Below are positions 16,095-24,567 of a stretch of DNA of 37,815 nucleotides, piece after piece. The stretch is from positions 1 to 37,815 of the forward strand of contig NZ_FUIE01000083.1 in assembly GCF_900163625.1 (NCBI RefSeq), written 5' to 3'. Within the stretch, counting starts at the first letter, position 1; every line of letters begins with the position of its first letter. Under the pieces are notes generated by a model. The model ran no database searches, was not told where the DNA came from, and saw only the letters and a program-made list of their open reading frames with translations. The position numbers and the translations under genes were made by a program. Source of the DNA: Brevundimonas diminuta 3F5N. GTDB taxonomy: Bacteria; Pseudomonadota; Alphaproteobacteria; Caulobacterales; Caulobacteraceae.

Positions 16095-17014
16095 GGCCCG
16101 CGGCGATGCGCCAGGCTGTCGCCCATCTGAAGGCGGCGTTCGGCGTCAGCGAACGGCGGGCCTGCTCCATCATCAAGGCCGACCGCAAGTCGGTGCGCTA
16201 TCGGTCTTGCCGTCAGCCGGACACGGCGCTGCGGGAGCGGCTGCGCGCGCTGGCTGTGGAGCGGCGACGGTTCGGCTATCGTCGGCTGTTCGTGCTGCTG
16301 CGGCGTGAGGGCGAGGCCTCGGGCAAGAACCGGATCTACCGGCTCTATCGCGAGGAAGGCCTGACGGTGCGCAAGCGCCGCTCACGTCGTCGGGCTATCG
16401 GCACTCGGGCGCCGATCCTGGTCGAGGCCCGGCCGAACGCCCGCTGGTCGCTGGATTTTGTGCACGACCAGTTCGCCACGGGCCGCCGCTTCCGCATTCT
16501 CAACGTGGTCGATGACGTCACCCGCGAGTGCCTGGCGGCGATCCCCGACACCTCGATCTCGGGACGCCGCGTCGCGCGTGAGCTGACCGCGCTGATCGCT
16601 CGGCGGGGTCGTCCCGCCATGATCGTCAGCGACAACGGCACAGAGTTCACGTCCACGGCCATCCTGGCATGGGCGCAGGATCATGGCGTCGACTGGCACT
16701 ACATCGCGCCCGGCAAGCCGACCCAGAACGGGTTTGTGGAATCCTTCAACGGCCGGATGCGCGACGAACTGCTCAACGAGAGCCTGTTCTTTAGTCTGGA
16801 TCACGCCCGCCAAAAGGTCGCTGCCTGGGCGCTGGACTACAACACGCGCCGGCCGCACTCGTCGATCGGCTACCTCACCCCGGAGGCTTTTGCCGCCAGT
16901 CTGACCGCAACAGGCCGACCCGCTGCGCAGGATGAAAGCTGCGCGGCCCGGCCTGTTGCTCACCCCACGCTGCGAGGCGTAACTAACCCAAGGACTCTGG
17001 TCGCCGCTGGATGA
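16088..17014 (+). CDS. IS3-family OrfB transposase (DDE integrase core)
   Basis: A 308-residue catalytic subunit. The DDE triad is visible as D123 (ARWSLDFVHDQF), D182 (VSDNGTEFTS) and E218 (NGFVESFNGRMRDELL), with 35 residues between the last two as in the rve fold. The N-terminal HTH_21 region contains RRFGYRRLFVLLRREG. The frame begins at the slippery site with GTG (16088) and is normally made as a fusion with OrfA by -1 frameshifting. No stop or frameshift damages the core. Confidence 0.94.
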   Translation: MVGPAAMRQAVAHLKAAFGVSERRACSIIKADRKSVRYRSCRQPDTALRERLRALAVERRRFGYRRLFVLLRREGEASGKNRIYRLYREEGLTVRKRRSRRRAIGTRAPILVEARPNARWSLDFVHDQFATGRRFRILNVVDDVTRECLAAIPDTSISGRRVARELTALIARRGRPAMIVSDNGTEFTSTAILAWAQDHGVDWHYIAPGKPTQNGFVESFNGRMRDELLNESLFFSLDHARQKVAAWALDYNTRRPHSSIGYLTPEAFAASLTATGRPAAQDESCAARPVAHPTLRGVTNPRTLVAAG

Positions 17015-17208
17015 AAACTTAGAGGCACGTCAGACCGGCACCGGTCCTTCGCTAAAGCTCAGGAACATTCCCGCCAGGGGCTCCCTCCAGGCTTCCCTGC
17101 AAGAAAGCAGCGGCCCAGGACGTCACGACTCCCCTGTTGCGACGCCTTCGGTCGCTTATTGATAAATTATGATCCGCGTTACGATTTCTTTTTAGCAAGT
17201 CGATATAA

Positions 17209-17283
17209 TGACTCATTGCGGTCGTTCGGAATGTCCGCTTGCCACCCATAAGCGAACTTCGGTTCACGACCCATTGCGGACAT
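17209..17283 (+). repeat. dispersed intergenic repeat, copy 2 (longest)
   Basis: TGACTCATTGCGG (from 17209), then ATGTCCGC (17231-17238), the block CCACCCATAAGCGAACTTCG, and GCGGACAT (17276-17283), which is the inverse of ATGTCCGC. The result is a 53-base unit with 8-base terminal inverted repeats. It lies directly in front of the unknown gene at 17282. Confidence 0.7.
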
Positions 17284-17665
17284 GAGCACAGCAATCCAAT
17301 GTCGCCCGATGTCGACCCAAGATAGCCTGACTATTGGGGACCGTTTGCAGCTTGGCGGCGGCTATGAACCCGATCCCGCTTGGCTGGCCGGTCGAGCATT
17401 GGTTCTTGGCACAGTGAGCCAGTTCATACCGGGTCAGAATGGATCGCGTGCCGTCGTGGTCCAGCTCGACGAACCAATCAGTGGCGAAAGCCTGTCTGGT
17501 TCGACGGTCGTGCTCCAGCTTCGGTATGCCGATGCGAAATGGGAGCCGACCGAGACCGTGCACGTCGAACTGTGCGATTTCACTCCCGAGCCGAAGGTCT
17601 GGAAAGATCGGCGTCAGGGTGAATGGATCGAAAGCCACGCCACTTATCGCTTGCTTTCTGGCTGA
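17282..17665 (+). CDS. hypothetical protein between repeat copies
   Basis: A 127-residue soluble protein with no signal peptide and no recognised family. The sequence is balanced and beta-rich (RAVVVQLDEPISG, STVVLQLRYADAKWEP, VHVELCDFTPEPK) and looks like a small single domain. ATG 17282 lies inside the end of the repeat; ATG 17309 (MSTQDSLTIGD, 118 residues) is a likely alternative start. Neither has a clear ribosome binding site. A repeat copy stands on each side, and the next gene is arranged in the same way. Confidence 0.6.
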   Translation: MSTAIQCRPMSTQDSLTIGDRLQLGGGYEPDPAWLAGRALVLGTVSQFIPGQNGSRAVVVQLDEPISGESLSGSTVVLQLRYADAKWEPTETVHVELCDFTPEPKVWKDRRQGEWIESHATYRLLSG

Positions 17666-17671
17666 CCATCG

Positions 17672-17720
17672 GGTCCGCTAACCACCCTTAAGCGAACTTC
17701 AGTTCACGACCCGTTGCAGT
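17672..17720 (+). repeat. dispersed intergenic repeat, copy 3
   Basis: GTCCGCTAACCACCCTTAAG, then CGAACTTCAGTTCACGACCC and GTTGCAGTCC. It aligns base by base with copy 2 from its GTCCGCT onward, with a few substitutions and without the TGACTCA head. Confidence 0.65.
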
Positions 17721-17756
17721 CCTTCGGAGAGGATGTAGCCTGTGGCCCCGTAGAAG

Positions 17757-18143
17757 GTGGATGCAGTGTCGATAGCAGCAGCTTTGATTGTCTTGGTGGC
17801 GCAGACGTCAGATTTTCAAGCGGTCTATTGTGACCCGCCGATTTTTATCCCGCCATCAGAGTTCTCGACGCGGTTCCACGGTGAGGTGATCGGGATCATC
17901 CCCGATGACGGCGCTCTTGAGACATCGACGCGCCGCGCGGCGCTCGTGCAACCACGTGCGCTTCGGATGGGTCAGTTACCATCGGAGCCCGTCGAAGTGA
18001 TCTTCTATGTGTCCGTCGATAATCCGTGTGCGCACATGCAACGCACGCCAACGAATGGCGATCTTGTGGATGTGTACCTTAATGCAGAGGGCCGAACCGT
18101 CGGATGGAGCTTTGAAGAAAAGCCTGATCGCCCCAGTCGCTAA
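17757..18143 (+). CDS. small secreted hypothetical protein
   Basis: A 128-residue protein with a short hydrophobic N-terminus (SIAAALIVLVAQ) that looks like a signal peptide, cleaved perhaps before VYCDPP. Two cysteines (in VYCDPP and NPCAHM) could form a disulfide. The middle is beta-rich (PVEVIFYVSVDNPC, GDLVDVYLNAEGRTVGWSF). No family is recognised. GTG 17757 is the first start; GTG 17766 has the better ribosome binding site (AGAAGGTGG). It lies between repeat copies 3 and 4 and is followed by the convergent integrase. Confidence 0.6.
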   Translation: MDAVSIAAALIVLVAQTSDFQAVYCDPPIFIPPSEFSTRFHGEVIGIIPDDGALETSTRRAALVQPRALRMGQLPSEPVEVIFYVSVDNPCAHMQRTPTNGDLVDVYLNAEGRTVGWSFEEKPDRPSR

Positions 18144-18158
18144 ACGATCCAACATTCC

Positions 18159-18180
18159 GTCCGCTTTCCACCCATAGGCG
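18159..18180 (+). repeat. dispersed intergenic repeat, copy 4 (partial)
   Basis: GTCCGCTTTCCACCCATAGG matches the first 20 bases of the GTCCGCT block of copy 2 and then diverges. Confidence 0.55.
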
Positions 18181-18186
18181 ACAATG

Positions 18187-18210
18187 ACCGGGCCCGCTTT
18201 CGGGCCCGGT
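18187..18210. terminator. bidirectional hairpin between hypothetical gene and integrase
   Basis: ACCGGGCCCG (18187-18196), loop CTTT, CGGGCCCGGT (18201-18210): a perfect 10-base stem between two convergent genes, 7 bases after the integrase stop. Confidence 0.7.
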
Positions 18211-18216
18211 CGCGAG

Positions 18217-18843
18217 TCACAGATCTATCTGTTCTGACATTTCCAGGGCGTCGTCGACTTCGATGCCGAGGTATCTGACGGTGCTCTCCAGCTTCCTGTG
18301 GCCGAGCAGGAGCTGACATGCCCGGAGGTTGCCGGTCTTCTTGTAAACGAGCGAAACCTTCGTCCGCCTGAGGCTGTGGGTCCCGTAACCCTGCGGTTCC
18401 AGGTCGATCATCTGAACCCAACGATCAACGAGCCGCGCGTACTGGCGGGTGCCGATGTGCTGACCTGGTCGGCTGCGGCTCGGAAACAGCCAGTCATCGT
18501 CGCGCTGTCCGCGGATCGACAGCCAAGCGGCGATGGCGTCGCGCGCAGGCTCCGTGATTTCGAAAGGAACAGGCCTTCCGGTCTTCTGCTGAATGACAAT
18601 CGAGCGCTGCCGAAGCACACCGCTAGGCGCCACATCGCTAACCCGGAGTCGAACCAGGTCACAGGCCCGCAGCTTGGAGTCCAGGGCGCAATTAAACATC
18701 GCAAGGTCGCGCACCCTCCTCGCGACCTTCAACTGCTGCCGAATTGCCCAGATGTGCTTCGGCTTGAGCGGCGCCTTGGGACCGATGAGACGGCCAGCAT
18801 TCCACGGCCGCTTGGGTTGAATGAACAGGTCAGACTGGCGCAT
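18217..18843 (-). CDS. short tyrosine recombinase/integrase
   Basis: A 208-residue phage-integrase-family protein consisting almost entirely of the catalytic domain. The active-site set is complete: R59 (SKLRACDLVRLR), K87 region (QQKTGRPVPF), H156-xx-R159 (GTHSLRRTK), H182 (LLGHRKLES) and the nucleophile Y191 (TVRYLGIEVDDAL). The core-binding N-terminal domain of larger integrases is reduced to about 40 residues. The start at 18843 has GGAGG five bases upstream; TTG 18849 is less likely. Short integrases of this kind are common singletons in alphaproteobacteria. Here it ends a repeat-rich region and borders the biotin operon, so it may mark the edge of an island. Confidence 0.88.
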   Translation of the reverse strand: MRQSDLFIQPKRPWNAGRLIGPKAPLKPKHIWAIRQQLKVARRVRDLAMFNCALDSKLRACDLVRLRVSDVAPSGVLRQRSIVIQQKTGRPVPFEITEPARDAIAAWLSIRGQRDDDWLFPSRSRPGQHIGTRQYARLVDRWVQMIDLEPQGYGTHSLRRTKVSLVYKKTGNLRACQLLLGHRKLESTVRYLGIEVDDALEMSEQIDL

Positions 18844-19178
18844 GGCCAACCTCCATTAAGGTCGCCTCCCTGTGTCAGTTGCCAGTCTACGCTCTTAGCA
18901 TCTCCTCAGCGCCAGCTGCAGACAATGCCGCCCCTCCAGAAAGGCGACATTCGGGCTCACAACCGACTGACATCACAAGATCCATTTCCGAGGGAGCGCC
19001 ACATCTAATCAGGTGTCTATGCACGCCCCCGAACCTCGAGCAATCCCCCCTGAGGCAACGATCAGACACATCCCCAAGGCTGCATAATTATATATAATAA
19101 TTAACGTGTAGCCCAATCATAGCATTTAATATCTATTATTGGCCTGCGCACACTCCGGCGACAGCGATGGGGGCTTAA
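18844..19178. other. intergenic region with the biotin operon promoter
   Basis: The left 230 bases hold nothing recognised. The right 95 bases turn sharply AT-rich (TATATATAATAATTAA) and contain the BioR box and presumably the bioB promoter. A second related word, TAATATCTATTA (19127-19138), lies about 40 bases closer to bioB. Confidence 0.6.
19088..19097 (+). promoter_or_regulatory. BioR operator of the bio operon
   Basis: TTATATATAA fits the alphaproteobacterial BioR consensus TTATMTATAA and lies 81 bases before bioB. The related box TTATCTATAA occurs before the GntR gene at the other end of the operon (25194-25203). Confidence 0.7.
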
Positions 19179-20177
19179 ATGATAGATAGTGACAAGCAGA
19201 ACACCCGCGCGATCTACAACGCGCCATTCATGGAGCTGCTATACCGCGCCCACACGGTGCACCGCGCCCAGTTCGAGCCCAGCACGATCCAGTGCTCCAA
19301 GCTGCTGTCCATCAAGACCGGCGGCTGCCCCGAGGACTGCTCCTACTGCTCGCAGTCGTCGCGCTACGACTCGGGGCTGTCGGCGTCCAAGATGATGGAA
19401 GTCCAGCGCGTGCTGGACGAGGCGCGCAAGGCCAAGGCCTCGGGCGCGACGCGCTACTGCATGGGCGCCGCCTGGCGCTCGCCCAAGGAGCGCGACATGC
19501 CGGGCGTCCTGGCCATGATCCGGGGCGTCAAGGACATGGGTCTGGAGACCTGCATGACCCTGGGCATGCTCAGCGACAATCAGGCGGCCAAGCTGCAGGC
19601 AGCGGGTCTGGACTACTACAACCACAACATCGACACCTCGGAACGCTACTATTCCGAGGTCATCACCAGCCGCACCTTCGCCGACCGGCTGAACACCCTG
19701 GACCGCGTCCGCGCGGCGGGGATCAACGTCTGCTCCGGCGGCATCGTCGGCATGGGCGAGACCGCCGACGACCGCATCGACATGCTGCGCACCCTGGCCT
19801 CGCTGGAAGAGCCGCCGGAGTCCGTGCCGATCAACATGCTGATGCCGATGAAGGGCACGCCGATGGCCGACATGGCCCCGCTGGACCCCATCGAGATGGT
19901 CCGCACCATCGCCACGGCCCGCATCCTGATGCCGCGCGCCTATGTCCGTCTGTCGGCTGGACGTTCGGAAATGAGCGACGAGCTTCAGGCCATGTGCTTC
20001 TTCGCGGGCGCCAACTCCATCTTTGTCGGCGACACCCTGCTGACCGCCGACAACCCCGGCGAGGACAAGGACGCCCTGCTCTTCAACAAGCTGAACCTGC
20101 ACGCCGAGGCCGCTCCGGTCTGCTCCAAGCCCGCCCAGGGGCAGACCCAGCAGCATCCCCAAGAGCAGGCCGCGTGA
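19179..20177 (+). CDS. bioB: biotin synthase
   Basis: A radical-SAM enzyme that inserts sulfur into dethiobiotin to make biotin, the last step of the pathway. The [4Fe-4S] motif C50-PED-C54-SY-C57 follows SIKTGG. Typical BioB blocks [42 protein letters not shown] and YVRLSAGR follow; the conserved cysteines and arginine in these blocks bind the auxiliary [2Fe-2S] cluster. The length of 332 residues is normal, with a Gln/Pro-rich tail. The ATG follows GGGGG about six bases upstream and lies behind the BioR box. The TGA overlaps the GTG of bioF. First gene of bioBFDAGC. Confidence 0.98.
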   Translation: MIDSDKQNTRAIYNAPFMELLYRAHTVHRAQFEPSTIQCSKLLSIKTGGCPEDCSYCSQSSRYDSGLSASKMMEVQRVLDEARKAKASGATRYCMGAAWRSPKERDMPGVLAMIRGVKDMGLETCMTLGMLSDNQAAKLQAAGLDYYNHNIDTSERYYSEVITSRTFADRLNTLDRVRAAGINVCSGGIVGMGETADDRIDMLRTLASLEEPPESVPINMLMPMKGTPMADMAPLDPIEMVRTIATARILMPRAYVRLSAGRSEMSDELQAMCFFAGANSIFVGDTLLTADNPGEDKDALLFNKLNLHAEAAPVCSKPAQGQTQQHPQEQAA

Positions 20178-21310
20178 TCACCCACCCGCGCCATCGCGTC
20201 GGCCTGGACGCCCTGGCCGCGCGCGATCGGCTGCGGGCGCGGGCGCCAGCAGTCGGCATCGACTTCGCCTCCAACGACTATCTGGAGCTGGCCGGGTCCG
20301 ACCTGCTGAAACAGGCCGCGCTCGACGCCCTGAACCGGGGCGTGCCGGTGGGCTCGTCGGGGTCGCGGCTGCTGCGCGGCAACCACCCGGAACACGAAGC
20401 CCTCGAGCGCGAAGCCGCCGCCTTCTTCGGCGCCGAGGCCGCCCTGTTCCTCGGTGGCGGCTTTCAGGGCAATCACGCGATTTTTTCCGCCCTGCCCATG
20501 CAGGGCGATCTGGTCCTGTACGACGCCCTGATCCACGCCAGCGCCCATGACGGGATGCGGCTGGGCCGAGCCGACACTCGCCCCTTCGCCCACAACCATG
20601 TCGCCGCCGCCGAGGCCGAGATCCTTTCCTGGCGTGCTAAGGGCGGAACGGGCCGCGTCTGGCTGGCCGTCGAGAGCCTCTATTCCATGGAGGGCGATCT
20701 CGCGCCGCTGGATCAGCTCGCGACCCTGGCGCGTCGCCACAACGCCGTCTTGGTGGTGGACGAGGCCCACGCCACCGGCCTATTCGGCGCACACGGCGCA
20801 GGTCGCGCACTGAGCCAGCCGCACGACCCGAACCTGCTGACCCTGCACACCTGCGGCAAGGGACTGGGGGCGGTGGGGGCCCTGATCTGCGGCGACGCGG
20901 TGCTGATCGAGACTCTGGTCAACAAGGCCCGCCCCTTCATCTTCGCCACCGCCCCTTCGCCGCTGGACGCCGCCATCGTGCGCGCCAGCCTGAGAGCTCT
21001 GCGTGACCGCCCCGACATCCGCGAGCGCGCCTGGACGCGCATCGCCCACGCCCACGCTGAGGCCCGCCGCCTGTGCGGGCTGCACGGCTTCGAAAGCCAG
21101 ATCCTGCCCGTGCGCATCGGCGCCGACGGCGAGGCCGTGGCCCTGGCCCGGACGCTGCAATCGCGCGGCTATGACGTGCGCGCGGTCCGCCCGCCGACGG
21201 TGCCCAAGGGCACAGCCCGGCTGCGCATCTCGCTCACCGGCGCCGCGGATCAGGCCGCCGTCACGGGCCTGTTTGAAACCCTGTCAGACGTCGGATCAGC
21301 CTACCTATGA
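20174..21310 (+). CDS. bioF: 8-amino-7-oxononanoate synthase
   Basis: A PLP enzyme that condenses pimeloyl-ACP with alanine to 8-amino-7-oxononanoate. From GTG 20174 it is 378 residues, the usual length. [11 protein letters not shown] near the N-terminus, [23 protein letters not shown] (the Asp that pairs with the PLP ring) and HTCGKGLG with the Schiff-base K229 are all present. GTG overlaps the bioB stop (GTGA, 20174-20177) and its own stop overlaps bioD (ATGA, 21307-21310). The same frame is open far upstream through bioB, but that is a chance opening in high-GC DNA. Confidence 0.96.
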   Translation: MITHPRHRVGLDALAARDRLRARAPAVGIDFASNDYLELAGSDLLKQAALDALNRGVPVGSSGSRLLRGNHPEHEALEREAAAFFGAEAALFLGGGFQGNHAIFSALPMQGDLVLYDALIHASAHDGMRLGRADTRPFAHNHVAAAEAEILSWRAKGGTGRVWLAVESLYSMEGDLAPLDQLATLARRHNAVLVVDEAHATGLFGAHGAGRALSQPHDPNLLTLHTCGKGLGAVGALICGDAVLIETLVNKARPFIFATAPSPLDAAIVRASLRALRDRPDIRERAWTRIAHAHAEARRLCGLHGFESQILPVRIGADGEAVALARTLQSRGYDVRAVRPPTVPKGTARLRISLTGAADQAAVTGLFETLSDVGSAYL

Positions 21311-21927
21311 ACACTGTCATCGTCACCGGAACCGACACCAGCATCGGCAAGACCGTCTTCAGCGCCGGGCTGACCCGCGCGCTGCGCGCCACCTATTGGA
21401 AGCCAGTCCAGTCCGGGCTGGAAGAAGTCACTGACAGCGAGACCGTGGCCCACCTGTCGGGCCGCCTCGTCCTACCCGAGGCCTACCGCCTGCAACTGCC
21501 CGCCTCGCCCCACCTGTCCGCCGAAGCTGAAGGCGTCGAGATCGACCTCGCCCGCCTGACCCCGCCCCCGGTCGAAGGCCCGCTGGTGATCGAAGGCGCC
21601 GGCGGGCTGATGGTGCCGCTCACACGGCAGCACCTCTTCCTCGACGTCATCGCCGCCTGGCGGGCTCCCGTGGTTCTGGTCGCGCGCACCAGCCTCGGCA
21701 CCATCAACCACAGCCTGCTGTCGCTGGTGGCCCTGCGTTCCATGGGCTGCACCGTGGCAGGCGTCGCCTTCGTCGGTGACGAGATGGCCGACACCCGCCG
21801 CACCATCGCCGAGATGGGCCAGGTGCGCGACCTGGGCCGCCTGCCCTTCCTCGCCGACCTGACCCCCGACGCCCTGGCCGCCGCCTTCGAGGCCATCGAC
21901 GTCGCGGCCATCCGCGAGCGCCTGTGA
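21307..21927 (+). CDS. bioD: dethiobiotin synthetase
   Basis: An ATP-dependent carboxylase that closes the ureido ring of biotin from 7,8-diaminopelargonate and CO2. The P-loop GTDTSIGKT is at residues 8-16. WKPVQSGL and [12 protein letters not shown] follow in the family order. At 206 residues it is slightly short but complete. The start overlaps bioF by four bases and the stop overlaps bioA, consistent with tight coupling inside the bio operon. Confidence 0.96.
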   Translation: MNTVIVTGTDTSIGKTVFSAGLTRALRATYWKPVQSGLEEVTDSETVAHLSGRLVLPEAYRLQLPASPHLSAEAEGVEIDLARLTPPPVEGPLVIEGAGGLMVPLTRQHLFLDVIAAWRAPVVLVARTSLGTINHSLLSLVALRSMGCTVAGVAFVGDEMADTRRTIAEMGQVRDLGRLPFLADLTPDALAAAFEAIDVAAIRERL

Positions 21928-23213
21928 TGGACGCGCTTCAGTTCGACCGCCGCCACCTGTGGCGCCCATATGCCGGAATGCGCGAGCCCGGTCCGGTTCA
22001 CCATGTGGTCGAGGCCGAGGACGTCTGGCTGACCCTGGCGGACGGCACGCGCATGATCGACGCCATGTCCTCCTGGTGGTGCGCCACCCACGGCCATCGC
22101 CACCCGCAGATCGTCGCCGCCATGACGGCCCAGCTCAACCGCATGCCGCACGTCATGTTCGGCGGCCTGACCCACGCTCCGGCCATCGATCTGGGGCGGC
22201 GACTGGTCGCGATACTGCCCGAGGGTCTGAACCGCATCTTCTATTCCGACAGCGGCTCGGTGGCCGTCGAGGTGGCTCTGAAGATGGCGCTACAGGCCCA
22301 GGTGGCGCGCGGCTTTGCCGCCCGGACCGCCTTCGCCACCGTACGCGGCGGCTATCACGGCGACACCTGGAAGGCGATGAGCCTGTGCGACCCCGACACC
22401 GGCATGCATGGCCAGTATGGGCGCGCCCTGCAGCTCGAGCATTTCGTCGCCGCCCCGCCCATCCCCTTCGACGCCGACTGGGACGATGACCCCAGCCGAA
22501 ACGGCCTGTCCGAGGTGGCGCAACTGCTTCAGGACCACGGCGACCGGATCGCCGCCTTCATCCTCGAGCCCGTGGTTCAAGGCGCAGGCGGGATGCGCTT
22601 CTACCACCCCGCCTATCTGACCGGGCTGCGCGCCCTGTGCGATGCGCACTGCGTCCTGCTGATCTTTGACGAGATCGCCACAGGCTTCGGTCGCACAGGC
22701 CGGATGTTCGCCATGGATTTCGTCGGCGTCGCTCCCGACATCCTCTGTCTGGGCAAGGCCCTGACCGGCGGCCACATCACCTTCGCCGCCACCGTGGCGC
22801 ACGAAGCGGTGGCCGAGGCCATCTCGTCCGGATCGCCCGGCGTCCTGATGCACGGCCCCACCTTCATGGCCAATCCTCTGGCCTGCGCCGCCGCCAGCGC
22901 CAGCCTGGACCTGTTACAGGGCGACGGCTGGCGAGAAAAAGTCCGCCGCATCGAGAGCCAGCTTAAGTCCGAACTGGCCCCGGCCCGGTCGCTGGCGGGC
23001 GTGCAGGACGTCCGCGTCCTCGGCGCCATCGGCGTGCTCGAGATGAAGGCCCCGCTGGACACGCCCCGCGTCCACGCCTTCGCAAAAACCTCTGGCGTCT
23101 TCCTGCGGCCCTTCGGTCGCCTGCTCTACGCCATGCCGCCCTATGTGACCGAGCCCGACGAGCTGACGCGCATCACCTCCGCCATGCTGGACATCGCCGG
23201 ATGGCGCGCATGA
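21927..23213 (+). CDS. bioA: adenosylmethionine-8-amino-7-oxononanoate aminotransferase
   Basis: A PLP aminotransferase that uses S-adenosylmethionine as amino donor to make 7,8-diaminopelargonate. It contains HLWRPYAGM at the N-terminus, SSWWCATHGHRHP, FYSDSGSVAVE, GGYHGDTWKAMS, IFDEIATGFGRTG and the Schiff-base lysine K277 in CLGKALTGG. Length 428 residues is normal. The start is ATG 21927, which shares one base with the bioD stop, or GTG 21924. Its stop overlaps the bioG start (ATGA, 23210-23213). Confidence 0.97.
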   Translation: MDALQFDRRHLWRPYAGMREPGPVHHVVEAEDVWLTLADGTRMIDAMSSWWCATHGHRHPQIVAAMTAQLNRMPHVMFGGLTHAPAIDLGRRLVAILPEGLNRIFYSDSGSVAVEVALKMALQAQVARGFAARTAFATVRGGYHGDTWKAMSLCDPDTGMHGQYGRALQLEHFVAAPPIPFDADWDDDPSRNGLSEVAQLLQDHGDRIAAFILEPVVQGAGGMRFYHPAYLTGLRALCDAHCVLLIFDEIATGFGRTGRMFAMDFVGVAPDILCLGKALTGGHITFAATVAHEAVAEAISSGSPGVLMHGPTFMANPLACAAASASLDLLQGDGWREKVRRIESQLKSELAPARSLAGVQDVRVLGAIGVLEMKAPLDTPRVHAFAKTSGVFLRPFGRLLYAMPPYVTEPDELTRITSAMLDIAGWRA

Positions 23214-23827
23214 GAAGCCAGTGGCTACAACGAAACGGCGCCGAGAGCCTGATCGTCGTCTTCAGCGGCTGGGCCCTGGGCGCCGCGCCCTTCGCCCATC
23301 TGAGCGGCTCAGCCGACGTCCTGCTACTCAGCGACTTCCGCACCCTGGACTTCGACCTTGAGCCGCTGCGCCCCTACGCCCGACGCAGTCTGACCGCCTA
23401 TTCCTTCGGCGTCGCGGCGGCGGGCCATGCCCTAACCTCGACGGACCTGAAGTTCGACCGCAAGGTCGCGGTCTGCGGCTCATTGCATCCCAGCGACGAG
23501 CGGCTCGGCATCCCGCCCGAGCGGGTGCGCCAGACCGCCGACAACCTGTCGGAGACCAGCCTGCGCCAGTTCGCCCGCCGCGCTGGCAGCCCAGCGCCAG
23601 AAAGCTCCGACATCCCGGCCTTGAGAGACGAACTCCTCGCCGTCATCGACCGCGGCCCCGCCCCCGATCCCGGCTTTGACCGCCTCTGGTTGGCCCGGGC
23701 CGACCGCATCTTCCCGCCTGAAAACCTAGAAGCCGCCTGGCGCGATCAGGCGGACCGCGTGCGCTGGCTGGCAACCGGCCACAACCCCTTCCCCGCCTTC
23801 ACCGACTGGCGCGACCTCCTAGCATGA
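23210..23827 (+). CDS. bioG: pimeloyl-ACP methyl ester esterase, BioG type (DUF452)
   Basis: A 205-residue alpha/beta-hydrolase of the DUF452/BioG group. It removes the methyl ester from pimeloyl-ACP and so ends chain elongation on the BioC-primed precursor. The early strand LIVVFSGWALGAAPF matches the family oxyanion region. The nucleophile elbow is Y-S65-F-G-V. A late His in TGHNPFPAF is a good candidate for the catalytic histidine. The start at 23210 overlaps the bioA stop by four bases; ATG 23201 is possible. It lies directly before bioC, its partner, which supports the call. Confidence 0.88.
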   Translation: MRSQWLQRNGAESLIVVFSGWALGAAPFAHLSGSADVLLLSDFRTLDFDLEPLRPYARRSLTAYSFGVAAAGHALTSTDLKFDRKVAVCGSLHPSDERLGIPPERVRQTADNLSETSLRQFARRAGSPAPESSDIPALRDELLAVIDRGPAPDPGFDRLWLARADRIFPPENLEAAWRDQADRVRWLATGHNPFPAFTDWRDLLA

Positions 23828-24567
23828 ACGCAGCCGCTCGCGTTCAGCGCAGCTTCCGTCGCGGCTTCGCCACCTATGACGACAGCGCCCTGGTCCAGAA
23901 GCTGATCGCCCGAGGCCTGACCCGTCGCTTGCTGCATCACGCCGCCGACGCTCGCTTCGCCCGTATCTTCGAGGCCGGATACGGCACGGGCCAACTGACC
24001 CGTCTCCTGTTGCAGCATCTGCCGATCGAGACCCTGCACCTGAACGACCTCGCGGCGGCGCCCCTGCCCTTCGCTCCGACCGCCGACTATCGCCCCGGCG
24101 ACATCGAGACCCTGCCCCTGCCCGACGACCTCGACCTGGCGATCTCGGCCTCGATGATTCAGTGGATCGCCGACCCGCAGACCCTGATCCAGCGCCTGTG
24201 CGATGCGGTCAGACCCGGCGGCTGGCTGGCCCTGACAGGCTTCGGTCCCTATCACTTCCCCGAGCTTCAGGCTCTAGGCAGCCAGGCCGCCGCCCCCTCA
24301 CTGTTGTCGGCGGACGCCATGGCTGACCTGCTGCCGCCCCGCTGGACCGTCCACGAAGCGGGGTCGCATAGCCGCGCCCTGTGGTTCGCTTCACCGCGCG
24401 AGATGCTGCGTCATCTACGGGACACGGGCGTCAACGGCCGCGCCAGTCGTCCTTGGACCCGGCGCGATCTCGAAGCCTTCTGCCAGACCTACGACCAGAG
24501 CTTTGGCCGCTCCGACCGCGTACCTCTGACCTATCAACCTGCCTGGCTGATCGCCCGAAAGACCTAG
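23824..24567 (+). CDS. bioC: malonyl-ACP O-methyltransferase
   Basis: A 247-residue SAM-dependent methyltransferase that methylates the free carboxyl of malonyl-ACP and so disguises it for elongation to pimeloyl-ACP. The N-terminus has the BioC pattern VQRSFRRGFATYDDSALVQ. Motif I is IFEAGYGTGQLT, with Tyr where Cys is usual; ISASMIQWI and RPGGWLALTGFG follow. It is the last gene of the operon and overlaps bioG by four bases. Its stop overlaps the stop of the convergent bioR gene. Confidence 0.92.
   Translation: MNAAARVQRSFRRGFATYDDSALVQKLIARGLTRRLLHHAADARFARIFEAGYGTGQLTRLLLQHLPIETLHLNDLAAAPLPFAPTADYRPGDIETLPLPDDLDLAISASMIQWIADPQTLIQRLCDAVRPGGWLALTGFGPYHFPELQALGSQAAAPSLLSADAMADLLPPRWTVHEAGSHSRALWFASPREMLRHLRDTGVNGRASRPWTRRDLEAFCQTYDQSFGRSDRVPLTYQPAWLIARKT

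Larger units (their letters stand above)
15764..17032 (+). mobile_element. complete IS3-family insertion sequence (IS407-like)
   Basis: A 1269-base element. The left end begins TGACGTGCCCCTGAG; the right end, read inward on the minus strand, begins TGACGTGCCTCTAAG. Further inside, both ends carry AGAGTCC. It contains overlapping orfA and orfB with a slippery A AAA AAG. The bases flanking it are CCC on the left and GAC on the right, so no target duplication is seen. The left end cuts a serine recombinase gene. Confidence 0.9.

Noticed and set aside
17209..18180. Integron cassette array with attC sites
   Set aside because: The repeats lack the paired R and L boxes (RYYYAAC / GTTRRRY) in the correct symmetry, and the integrase lacks the extra helix region of IntI; it was kept only as a loose analogy.
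19292..20173. Long upstream opening in the bioF frame through bioB
   Set aside because: The upstream part is out of frame with bioB, is Arg/Gly/His-rich and has no start signal; bioF begins at the overlapping GTG 20174.
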